Shown: piece after piece, positions 34,000 to 40,713 of the stretch
Numbering within the stretch: the stretch's first letter is position 1
Layout: every line of letters starts with the position of its first letter
Source: DASYLJ01 sp036009625
Lineage (GTDB): Bacteria > Desulfobacterota > Binatia > DP-6
Direction of reading: 5' to 3'
NCBI GenBank assembly: GCA_036009625.1
Contig: DASYLJ010000043.1
Span: forward strand, 10,749-74,748
DNA: 64,000 bases
Notes under the pieces: model-generated
Told to the model about the DNA's origin: nothing
Databases searched by the model: none
The model's input: only the letters and a program-made list of their open reading frames with translations
Made by a program: the position numbers and the translations under genes

Positions 34000-34507
34000 C
34001 GGGAAATTCCCCACCCGTCAGAGGTTCGTGGCATGGAAAGAGCGTCCACCAACTTCGCTTGCAACATTCGATTGCGGCGTCCCACCGAGGATCGCGAAAC
34101 TTGCCGAGTTCAAAGCGGAAGTTCCACCCAAGAGCGACATAGTAATCTTTTCTAGCCAGACACCCGAAGACGCGTATGCTCGGATAGTCGTCCTTTTTGT
34201 CCCTCGGCAGGCATCGCAACTCCACGACGTTGCGGCCCGTCGGCTCAAGACGGGCGACTTGGGCATTGTCGTCACCCGGCGGCCCCTGCCGCACGGTGAC
34301 AAATTCCTGCTCAATGAAAGCGTCGAAGTAGGCCCCCGTGCGGATTCCGATGCGTTCGAGCGCCCCGTCCTCCCAGGGGCCCTTGAGAAGCTGAAGTATC
34401 CTACCGGAAACAATGACTTTTCTGCGCTCATCGTCGAGTCCTGACCCCGCGAGCTGGGTAAGCACCCCTTGATCGACGTATCGGTTAACGGCATTCTCAA
34501 TTGACAT
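33959..34507 (-). CDS. Cargo: hypothetical protein, possible RelE/HigB-like toxin
   Basis: A 182-residue protein, first gene of the minus cassette. The central segment (VVELRCLPRDKKDDYPSIRV followed by FGCLARKDYYVALGW) has the rhythm of RelE/HigB-type proteins, where a strand of ElR type is followed by a hydrophobic strand and an aromatic-rich strand, but the match is by eye and weak. A Trp/Cys-rich C-terminal extension (CCKRSWWTLFPCHEP) is atypical. It overlaps the following XRE gene. Third positions are notably A/T-rich. It may equally be an unrelated passenger protein. Confidence 0.62.
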   Translation of the reverse strand: MSIENAVNRYVDQGVLTQLAGSGLDDERRKVIVSGRILQLLKGPWEDGALERIGIRTGAYFDAFIEQEFVTVRQGPPGDDNAQVARLEPTGRNVVELRCLPRDKKDDYPSIRVFGCLARKDYYVALGWNFRFELGKFRDPRWDAAIECCKRSWWTLFPCHEPLTGGEFPDDYITGAVSAGSR

Positions 34508-34516
34508 TTAAGTCAA
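34501..34516. promoter_or_regulatory. Inverted repeat at the start of the minus cassette
   Basis: TTGAC and GTCAA arms separated by six bases span the ATG at 34507 of the first cassette gene. The position is suitable for autorepression by the XRE protein. The arms are short, so chance occurrence is possible. Confidence 0.3.
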
Positions 34517-34565
34517 CCCCAAGAGGAGGGTCAAGCAGAAACCAACGGCAAAGTGACCTTTATTC

Positions 34566-34594
34566 TTGACCGAAGAAGCATGCCGGGCTATTCT
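34566..34594 (+). promoter_or_regulatory. Transposase promoter, sigma-70-like, leaderless geometry
   Basis: TTGACC, a 17-base spacer and TATTCT. The -10 ends six bases before ATG 34601, so the transcript would begin at the start codon. No ribosome-binding site is present upstream of that ATG. Confidence 0.55.
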
Positions 34595-34600
34595 CCGTGC

Positions 34601-35473
34601 ATGAACAAGTTGAGCGCTGATCGCCGCGCGCAGATTCTTGGCATGATGGTCGAGGGGATGTCTATTCGAGCCATCACCCGCCTAACCGGCGTCAGCAAGA
34701 ACACGGTGGCGAAGCTCCTCGTGACCGCCGGCCAGGCGTGCCTGGAGTACCAGGACGCGACCCTGCGGAACCTGCCCTGCACGCGGGTTCAGTGCGACGA
34801 AATCTGGTCCTTCGTCTACGCCAAGGACAAGAATCTCCCCGAGGAGAAGCGCGGCCAGATCGGTGCCGGCTCCGTGTGGACTTGGACGGCCATCTGCGCC
34901 GACACGAAGATCATCCCCAGCTTCTACGTCGGCACGCGGGATGCGGGCGCGGCCTACGAGTTCATCAACGACCTGGCGAAGCGCCTCACGTACCGCGTGC
35001 AGCTCACGACCGACGGCCACAAGGCGTACCTCGATGCCGTCGATTCCGTGATCGGCTACCACCAGATCGACTACGCGCAGCTCATCAAGGTCTACGGTGC
35101 GGAGCGCCCCGGTGAGGCCCGCTACAGCCCGGCGACGTGCATCGGGACTGAGTTCAAGATCGTGGCCGGTAACCCCGACCCGAAGCACATCAGCACCAGC
35201 TACGTGGAGCGTCAGAACCTGTCGATGCGGATGGGCATGCGGCGCTTCACGCGGCTCACCAACGCCTTCAGCAAGAAGCTGGAGAACCACGTTCACGCCA
35301 TCGCGATCTACTTCATGCACTACAACTTTGTGCGGGTGCATCAGACGCTCCGGTGCAGTCCGGCCATGGAGGCCAAGGTCACGACCAAGCTCTGGTCGCT
35401 GGCGGATATGGTCGCGATGATCGAGGCGTGGGAGGCGAAGCAGCCGAAGGGCGAGACGGCGCAAGTTGACTAG
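34601..35473 (+). CDS. IS1-family DDE transposase
   Basis: A 290-residue transposase. An N-terminal HTH (RAQILGMMVEGMSIRAITRL, TGVSKNTVAKLL) is followed by the catalytic region with QCDEIWSFVYAKDKN, a second Asp in TTDGHKAYLDAV and the glutamate in STSYVERQNLSMRMGMRRF, as in longer IS1-type enzymes. It is encoded in one frame, without the programmed frameshift of E. coli IS1. ATG 34601 was chosen over the upstream ATG 34553 because the promoter lies between them. The protein would act on the 24-base inverted repeats bounding the element. Confidence 0.92.
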   Translation: MNKLSADRRAQILGMMVEGMSIRAITRLTGVSKNTVAKLLVTAGQACLEYQDATLRNLPCTRVQCDEIWSFVYAKDKNLPEEKRGQIGAGSVWTWTAICADTKIIPSFYVGTRDAGAAYEFINDLAKRLTYRVQLTTDGHKAYLDAVDSVIGYHQIDYAQLIKVYGAERPGEARYSPATCIGTEFKIVAGNPDPKHISTSYVERQNLSMRMGMRRFTRLTNAFSKKLENHVHAIAIYFMHYNFVRVHQTLRCSPAMEAKVTTKLWSLADMVAMIEAWEAKQPKGETAQVD

Positions 35474-35514
35474 ACCGCTTGCCGGTGCGCCGGGCGGCTT
35501 AGTATGGTCGCCGC

Positions 35515-35781
35515 GTGCTCACCCGCCTTGCTCTACTCGCCGTGTTGGTGTTGGCGTCTGGCTGCCCGAAAAAGGCCGCGTACATAACCAACGACCACGG
35601 TGGGTTTACCCTCATGAGCAAGGCGGGCTCGATGGAGCAGGCGGTAACGCGCTTCCAGCGGACCGCCGCCGATATCTGCGTCGGCCGACCCTTCACGCTG
35701 ACGACGCCGATCGTTGTCGCGAACGGCTGGGGTCCAATGGGCAGTGAGATCGACGTGCGCAGCGACCTGGCCTGTCAGTGA
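35515..35781 (+). CDS. Cargo: small putative lipoprotein
   Basis: GTG 35515 gives 88 residues with a signal peptide and lipobox-like end (LALLAVLVLASGC, then PKK). The mature part is polar with a second Cys pair distributed late (DICVGRP, DLACQ). A TAGTAT box lies nine bases before the GTG. It is 41 bases after the transposase stop and overlaps the next gene as GTGA. Likely membrane-anchored in the periplasm; function unknown. Confidence 0.6.
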   Translation: MLTRLALLAVLVLASGCPKKAAYITNDHGGFTLMSKAGSMEQAVTRFQRTAADICVGRPFTLTTPIVVANGWGPMGSEIDVRSDLACQ

Positions 35782-36110
35782 GCGGCGAGGAGGACAAGCA
35801 GCTCGACGCAATTGTCCAGCGTGCCGGACGATTGTACGCGGTCGCCATTGACGCCGCGGTCCAAGCGCTCCGCGCCGTCCCCCGCCCGCCGTGCTGTCTT
35901 GGGCTCTACGTCCCCGACCCCTCGTCTTTCGACGACGCCATGGACGCGACACACGGTGAGGTGTCGAAGCACTTTAGGCGCATTGAGGCCGACACCCTGG
36001 TCGACTATGTCGAAGCAGGCCGTCGAGCAGTCGCAACGCGACATGGAACGGTGATCCCGGTTCGCATTGATGATCTTTGGGTCTGGCCGCTTGCGCCAGA
36101 TTCAAACTGA
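35778..36110 (+). CDS. Cargo: hypothetical protein ending inside the right inverted repeat
   Basis: A 110-residue protein starting at GTG overlapping the lipoprotein stop. It is helical at the N-terminus (KQLDAIVQRAGRLYAVAIDA) and has a small mixed domain (LGLYVPDPSSFDDAMDATHG, GTVIPVRIDDLWVWPL). No family recognised. Its last codons and stop are formed by the right inverted repeat (36096-36119), so the reading frame depends on the element end and the gene travels as an integral part of it. Confidence 0.6.
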   Translation: MSGEEDKQLDAIVQRAGRLYAVAIDAAVQALRAVPRPPCCLGLYVPDPSSFDDAMDATHGEVSKHFRRIEADTLVDYVEAGRRAVATRHGTVIPVRIDDLWVWPLAPDSN

Positions 36111-36119
36111 CCCACTACC
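36096..36119 (-). repeat. Right terminal inverted repeat
   Basis: The reverse complement begins GGTAGTGGGTCAGTTTGAAT plus CTGG and matches the left end over 24 bases. It includes the stop codon of the last cargo gene. Confidence 0.93.
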
Positions 36120-36127
36120 GGGCCGGG
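36120..36127. repeat. Target-site duplication, right copy (GGGCCGGG)
   Basis: Identical to the eight bases at 32273-32280 on the other side of the element. Confidence 0.85.
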
Positions 36128-36541
36128 AGGCAGCTTGACGTCCTTGTCGTCGCCGACGGCGCAGGTGATCGTCGTCCCGCCCACCGTCACGTCCAGGTAC
36201 GCGGCACCGGACCCCAGCGAGACGGGGTTGAGCGCGTCGCCGATCACGGCAGCGAGCCGATAGAAGGTGACGCCTTTGACGACGTCGTACTTCTCCGTGC
36301 GCACCTTGGTGACGAGCAGCTGGTCCATCGCCACGGGCTGATCGTTCCCGAGCTGCGAGCCGCCGCTCTCTGCGTTCCACAGCCGGAAGATCACCTGCGA
36401 CTGGCCTTTGGACAGCTCTTTGAAGCCGTCGGGCCCCGAAGCTGGGACGTCGCACACCACGTCGACCGAGGTCGGGACGGCCCCGATCGCGACGCAGGGG
36501 AGGGCGGCGAGGAGTAGTGCAGTGGCGATGGCTGTTCTCAT
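36120..36541 (-). pseudogene. Collagen-like secreted protein, N-terminal part, cut by the transposon
   Basis: The 5' part of the interrupted gene. ATG 36541 has a GGAGG ribosome-binding site and opens with a signal peptide (MRTAIATALLLAALPCVAIG). A domain of about 115 residues follows (SVDVVCDVPASGPDGFKEL, VIFRLWNAESGGSQL, TTITCAVGDDKDVKLPPG). In the disrupted state the frame runs on into the element's inverted repeat and ends at about 36005. After restoration the sequence continues PPGPPARRKLDAVAYALEG into the Gly-X-Y repeats. Confidence 0.85.
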
Positions 36542-36758
36542 GGATCCTCCGGGCGGACGCGGGTGGTCCCAGGGTTTCGGGCAACTCTCTAGGTCTGAGA
36601 ACAGCCGAACTCTTTTCCTGTCTTCGGGCGCAGCCTCGTTCATCAGCGCCAACGAACGCAAACACTTTCGGTTGCTGGACGCGAGAAATGCGAGGCCGGG
36701 CGTCGAAGGCCGCAGCCTGCCGCACGGCGCTCGCGGGGTCCCGCCCTGGCCCTCCCAG

Positions 36759-37364
36759 TCAGAACCGCAGCATCTCGAACGGACCCACGCCGTCCGGCAG
36801 GGGCGGGCGCGCCGTCAGCGTCTCGAGCGGCTCGCCGGCGCGGTAGCGCGCCAGCAGCTCCTCTGGATCGTAGACGACGCCTATCGGGTTCGCTGCGAAT
36901 GCGCCGCTCTGCATCCAGGTGTCGATCGCCGCGATCGACGGCATGTTGTCGACCTGCAGCTCGACGCGGCTGCCGTCGGGGTCCTTGTAGTACATCGACG
37001 TCGTGGGGCCGTGGTTGATGCACCAGTACGGCGTGATGTCCTCGTGCTTCAGCCGCTCGTAAGTGTGGAGCAGGTCGCCGAGATCGGCGTAGGTGAAGGC
37101 GATGTGGTCGGTGCCGGCGGCCATCGCCGGCTGCGCCTCGAGTCCGGGGATGCGGGCGACCGCGATGCGGTGATGCTCATCGTCGTAGGTGAGGAACGCG
37201 AGCATACCGTCGGTGAACACGACCCGGGCGCCGAGCACGGTGCAGTACCATTGCACGAGCTCGTCGAACCGTCCGGTGCGGCGCACGACGTGCGCCAGCT
37301 GGCGGGGGCTCACCGTGCCGCGGTCGGCGGCGAGGCTCCGGGTGCGATCGTCCTGCGTGCTCAT
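36759..37364 (-). CDS. VOC-superfamily extradiol dioxygenase-like protein
   Basis: A 201-residue glyoxalase/bleomycin-resistance/dioxygenase-fold protein. The first metal His is likely in SPRQLAHVVRRTGRFDELVQ, the second in GTDHIAFTYADLGDLLHTYE, and the glutamate in DPDGSRVELQVDN, the usual H-H-E set of extradiol-type enzymes. It overlaps the monooxygenase gene stop as ATGA and has a GGAAGGAG ribosome-binding site. Beside a ring hydroxylase and an FAH-family hydrolase, cleavage of a catechol-type ring is the likely role. Confidence 0.85.
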   Translation of the reverse strand: MSTQDDRTRSLAADRGTVSPRQLAHVVRRTGRFDELVQWYCTVLGARVVFTDGMLAFLTYDDEHHRIAVARIPGLEAQPAMAAGTDHIAFTYADLGDLLHTYERLKHEDITPYWCINHGPTTSMYYKDPDGSRVELQVDNMPSIAAIDTWMQSGAFAANPIGVVYDPEELLARYRAGEPLETLTARPPLPDGVGPFEMLRF

Positions 37365-39100
37365 GTGTGTTCTCCTTCCAGTCGCCGTCCCATGGCGATG
37401 TCGAGGGCGTCGGCGAGCCCGACGCCCGTGTACCCCGCGGGGCCGTCGAATGCGCGCCACGCGACGTGGCCGTCGGGACGCACCAGCACCGCACCGTCGT
37501 CGGGGATGCCGTAGACACCCGACCACGTATCGTCGACGTCGAGAAGATCCCCGTCGGCGCCGACGTGGTGGTGGCGAACCCGATGCCCGTCGGAGAGCAC
37601 CCGCGCCCACGCCGCACCCGCCGGGCCGTGCGTCAGCAGCACGAAGTCGCGTCCGAGCAGATCGTGGAGCGGGACGCGGACGTCGGGTGCGTCCGCGCAT
37701 GCCACCCAGCAGTGCGGGGCGCGTGCGCCCGGCCGCGCGTTGGGCACGTACTCGTACACCGGGTTCTCGACGGCGTGCTCCTCGGCGTAGTGGCGCGTTC
37801 CGTCCGGGACGATGATCGGCGAGTCCCAGTAGCCGTAGCCGATCTCCTGCCCGAGGAAGAGGAAGTGCGTCTTCTGCTGCGCGATGGCCGCCGTCTTGCG
37901 AGCCCGCTGTTCGCGGCCGAGCGGCGTGTCGAGATCGACCTCCTCACAGTCGGGCACGCGGCCGCCGAAGGTGGCGCCGGTGTCGCGGATCTTGACGGCG
38001 TTCTCGCGGCTCTGCTCGACGTTGAACTCGGCGATCGGTCGACGCTCGCTGTGGTAGGTGTCGAGGAGCACGTCGGGCGCGTCGCCGCGCAGCACGGCGG
38101 CGAGCTTCCAGGCGAGGTTGTGCGTCTCCTGCATGCCGGTGTTGAAGCCGAAGCCGCCGGTGGGAATGTTGAGATGCGCGGTGTCGCCGCCGAAGAAGAC
38201 GCGGCCGGCGCGGAAGTGATCGATGACCTGGCCGCACAGCACCCATGAGCCGATGGCGAGGATCTTCACCGGCAGCTCGTCCGTCCCGATGGCGGCGCGC
38301 ACGCGCTCGAGGCAGCGCGCCTCGGTGTAGTCCTCGAGGCGCTCGCCGTCCTCGGGGAACCACGGCGTGTTGAAGCAGTACTTCCGGTGATCGCCGCCGA
38401 GGGCGATGAAGGCGCCGGGCGCCTTCGGCGTCGCGGTCCAGAACAGCGCCTGGTTGCGCTCCTCGACGAGGCTCTCGAGATCGGCCTCGATATAGATGTT
38501 GATGACGTGCCCGAACGGCGGCGGTCCGACCAGGGCGCGGCCGAGCGCCTCGCGGGTCGGGCTGCGCACGCCCTCGCAGGCGATGACGTACGCCGACTCG
38601 ACGACGATCTCCTCGCCGGTGGCGCGCTCGACGACCGTGGTGCGCACGCCGTCGTCATTCTGCTCGAGCGCGATCTTCTCGTGCCCGAAGAGGATGGTGG
38701 CGTGCGGGGCGCGCTCGGCGTGCTCCTTCAGGATGGCCTCGAGCACGATCTGCGACGACACGCAGCCCGGGCTGGCGGTCGAGCGCATGAGCCGCGCGAT
38801 GTGATCGGGGGCGTCGGCGCCGCTCAGCACGCCGAGCTTGTAGCCGCGGATGCTGGTGTAGAACGACACGCCCTGCGGGAAGAGGGCGGTGGCGTAGACG
38901 TCGGCGGCGATGCCGAGCAGGCGCAGCACCTCCATGGTGCGGACGTTGAAGTAGGACGCCTTCGGATGCGTCGCCGTGCCCGGGTGCTTCTCGACCAGCA
39001 CGCAGTCGACGCCCTGGGCGTCGAGATGCAGCGCGGTCGACAGACCGACCGGACCGCCACCGACGACGAGGACCTGCGTCTGCAGCCGACGCGGGCTCAG
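37361..39100 (-). CDS. FAD-dependent aromatic monooxygenase (PheA/TfdB/MhpA type)
   Basis: A 579-residue flavoprotein hydroxylase: FAD motif VLVVGGGPVGLSTALHL near the N-terminus, the DG-like region VIACEGVRSPTREALG, and the ribityl-binding GDTAHLNIPTGGFGFNTGMQ. The C-terminal thioredoxin-like domain (PDVRVPLHDLLGRDFVLL, GAVLVRPDGHVAWR) is typical. No ATG, GTG or TTG lies between the upstream in-frame stop region and the first FAD-binding strand; CTG 39100 overlaps the previous stop as CTGA and is the best start. It hydroxylates a phenolic ring using NAD(P)H and O2. Confidence 0.9.
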   Translation of the reverse strand: MSPRRLQTQVLVVGGGPVGLSTALHLDAQGVDCVLVEKHPGTATHPKASYFNVRTMEVLRLLGIAADVYATALFPQGVSFYTSIRGYKLGVLSGADAPDHIARLMRSTASPGCVSSQIVLEAILKEHAERAPHATILFGHEKIALEQNDDGVRTTVVERATGEEIVVESAYVIACEGVRSPTREALGRALVGPPPFGHVINIYIEADLESLVEERNQALFWTATPKAPGAFIALGGDHRKYCFNTPWFPEDGERLEDYTEARCLERVRAAIGTDELPVKILAIGSWVLCGQVIDHFRAGRVFFGGDTAHLNIPTGGFGFNTGMQETHNLAWKLAAVLRGDAPDVLLDTYHSERRPIAEFNVEQSRENAVKIRDTGATFGGRVPDCEEVDLDTPLGREQRARKTAAIAQQKTHFLFLGQEIGYGYWDSPIIVPDGTRHYAEEHAVENPVYEYVPNARPGARAPHCWVACADAPDVRVPLHDLLGRDFVLLTHGPAGAAWARVLSDGHRVRHHHVGADGDLLDVDDTWSGVYGIPDDGAVLVRPDGHVAWRAFDGPAGYTGVGLADALDIAMGRRLEGEHT

Positions 39101-39966
39101 AGCACCATCTCCCCGGGCTCGGCGACGACGGTGTTCTCGATCGCGCCGAGCTTCTCGATCTCGATGCGGACCACGTCGCCCACCTGCAGGAAGCGCGGCG
39201 GCTTCATGGCGCCGCCGACGCCGGACGGCGTGCCGGTGGTGACGACGTCGCCGGGCTCGAGGGTGAAGGCGGTGGAGAGGTGCTCGACCTGGGCGAAGCA
39301 GTCGAAGATGAGCTGGTTCGTATTCGAGTCCTGGCGCAGCTCGCCGTTCACCCAGGTGCGCAGCTGCAGCGCGTGCGGATCGCCGACCTCGTCGGGCGTC
39401 ACCAGCCACGGGCCCATCGGGCCGTGCGTGTCGAACGACTTGCCCATGGTCATGGTGGGCGTGCGCAGCTGCCAGTCGCGTACGCTCACGTCGTCGACGA
39501 TGCAGTAGCCGGCGATCACCTCGTGCGCGCGATCGCGCGGCACGTGCCGGCAGCGGCGGCCGATGACGAAGGCGAGCTCGCCCTCGTAGTCGAGCAGCGG
39601 CGACACGCGTGGCAGGTGGATGGGCGCGTACGGCCCGGTGACGCAGGTGGACTGCTTGTTGAACATGACGGGGACGGACGGCGTGTCGAAGCCCGACTCC
39701 TTCACGTGGTCGGCGTAGTTGAGGCCGAGCGCCAGGAACTTCGGCGGCCGCGGGATGGGGGCCTCGAGCACGACGTCGGCTAGGGCGAGCCGCCGGCCTG
39801 TGCTGGCGGCGGCGCGGGCGGCATCGAGTGCCGCGGCGCCGGCGGTGAGGAAGCCGATCATGTCGCGCGGCAGCGCCGGCGCCGCGACGGCGAGGTCGAC
39901 GATGCCGTCGTCGGTGACGACGCCGATGCGGGTGGTGCCGTCGTGGGTGAAGGTGGCGAGCTTCAT
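39097..39966 (-). CDS. Fumarylacetoacetate-hydrolase family protein
   Basis: A 289-residue FAH-family enzyme. The catalytic fold is marked by FLALGLNYADHVKESG, the metal-binding LLDYEGELAFVIGRRCRHV, GYCIVDDVSVRDWQ, GKSFDTHGPMGPWLV and TTGTPSGVGGAMKPP. Such enzymes hydrolyse or decarboxylate/hydrate 2-oxo-acids from meta-cleavage or homogentisate routes. ATG 39966 has a GGAGG site and lies 15 bases after the TetR gene. In this operon it would act after ring opening. Confidence 0.93.
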   Translation of the reverse strand: MKLATFTHDGTTRIGVVTDDGIVDLAVAAPALPRDMIGFLTAGAAALDAARAAASTGRRLALADVVLEAPIPRPPKFLALGLNYADHVKESGFDTPSVPVMFNKQSTCVTGPYAPIHLPRVSPLLDYEGELAFVIGRRCRHVPRDRAHEVIAGYCIVDDVSVRDWQLRTPTMTMGKSFDTHGPMGPWLVTPDEVGDPHALQLRTWVNGELRQDSNTNQLIFDCFAQVEHLSTAFTLEPGDVVTTGTPSGVGGAMKPPRFLQVGDVVRIEIEKLGAIENTVVAEPGEMVL

Positions 39967-39981
39967 CGGGTGTCCTCCGGG

Positions 39982-40656
39982 TCAGCGGGCGAGGGGAGCG
40001 ATCGGGGGCAGCGGGCGGCGCGCGATGGCGTGTGCCTCGCGGGCGGGCAGGCCGAGCAGCGTCAGGATGACGGTGGCGGCGCGCTCGGGTGCGTCGTCGC
40101 CGAGCTGGCCGTGCAGCCGCGCCGCCGTGATGGCGAGCATCGTGCCACCGGCGGCGATCATGGCGGCGGTCGGGTCGTCGGTGGTGAAGCGGTGCTTCGC
40201 GATGCCGATCTGGACGTCGCGTGCGAGGCGCTGGCCGAGGGTACTGTGCTGGGCGTTGGCACGGGTGAGCGCGGTGCGCACCAGGAACCATCCCCACGCC
40301 TCGTCCGCCGCCGCGGTCATGACGGCGTGTCGTATCGACGCCGCCAGCACCTCGGCCGGATCGTCGAGGGTATCGGCGAGGCGGTCGGCGGCTGCACCGA
40401 AGTGCTCGAGCGCGTCCTCCATGACGGCGTCGGCGATCGCCTCCTTGGACGGGAAGTGGTTGTAGAACGAGCCGAAGCCGACGTCGGCGGTGTCGGTGAT
40501 CTCCTGGATCGAGGTGGCCCCGATCCCCTTGCGCGCCATGAGCTCGCGCGCCGCGGTCACCAGGCGGGAGCGGGTCTCGAGACGGCGGCGGGCACCCCGG
40601 CCATCGCTGCTGGCCGGTCGAACCGTGATGGGGGCCTTGCCGCGTCCCGTTCGCAT
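39982..40656 (-). CDS. TetR-family transcriptional regulator
   Basis: A 224-residue regulator. The HTH (LVTAARELMARKGIGATSIQ, then EITDTADVGFGSFYNHFPSK) is canonical TetR, with the Phe-x-x-Phe-Tyr-x-His-Phe signature. The C-terminal ligand domain is helical and Ala-rich. Its -35 box TTGACA is bracketed by a 9-base inverted repeat (40679-40712), consistent with autorepression. The first gene of the downstream run FAH-monooxygenase-VOC, it probably controls these genes in response to an aromatic or CoA-linked ligand. Confidence 0.92.
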   Translation of the reverse strand: MRTGRGKAPITVRPASSDGRGARRRLETRSRLVTAARELMARKGIGATSIQEITDTADVGFGSFYNHFPSKEAIADAVMEDALEHFGAAADRLADTLDDPAEVLAASIRHAVMTAAADEAWGWFLVRTALTRANAQHSTLGQRLARDVQIGIAKHRFTTDDPTAAMIAAGGTMLAITAARLHGQLGDDAPERAATVILTLLGLPAREAHAIARRPLPPIAPLAR

Positions 40657-40664
40657 GATGGTCG

Positions 40665-40694
40665 CCGATACCTCAGTCCTGACGATTGTGTCAA
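40665..40694 (-). promoter_or_regulatory. tetR promoter, sigma-70-like
   Basis: On the minus strand TTGACA, 18 bases, then TATCGG. The -10 box ends eight bases before ATG 40656, so the mRNA is likely leaderless. The -35 lies inside the inverted repeat at 40679-40712. Confidence 0.5.
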
Positions 40695-40712
40695 GACTGA
40701 TGAAATCGTCAG
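40679..40712. promoter_or_regulatory. Candidate TetR operator (9-base inverted repeat)
   Basis: CTGACGATT and AATCGTCAG are exact inverted repeats separated by 16 bases, and the -35 box of the TetR gene lies between them. Position and symmetry suit a TetR dimer pair. Confidence 0.6.
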
Positions 40713-40713
40713 T

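Larger units (their letters stand above)
32281..36119 (+). mobile_element. IS1-like element carrying seven passenger genes (3839 bp)
   Basis: Both ends carry the same sequence in opposite orientation for 24 bases, beginning GGTAGTGGGTCAGTTTGAAT, after which they diverge. An exact 8-base duplication flanks it and the interrupted host gene is restored in frame by removing it, so the boundaries are base-precise. It contains one DDE transposase (34601-35473, +) and seven other genes: two small plus-strand genes at the left, a three-gene minus-strand cassette, and two plus-strand genes after the transposase. Typical IS1 elements are 0.7-1.2 kb and carry only transposase, so this is a transporter-type IS. 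Third-position A/T is visibly higher than in the flanks, especially 34080-34500. Confidence 0.92.

Noticed and set aside
36005..36661. An intact 218-codon minus-strand gene
   Set aside because: Its last 38 codons are transposon sequence read through the inverted repeat, and its first ATG lacks a ribosome-binding site, unlike ATG 36541.
39101..40297. N-terminal extension of the flavin monooxygenase frame up to 40297
   Set aside because: It is antisense-like sequence overlapping the FAH and TetR genes in another frame, without FAD or other motifs.
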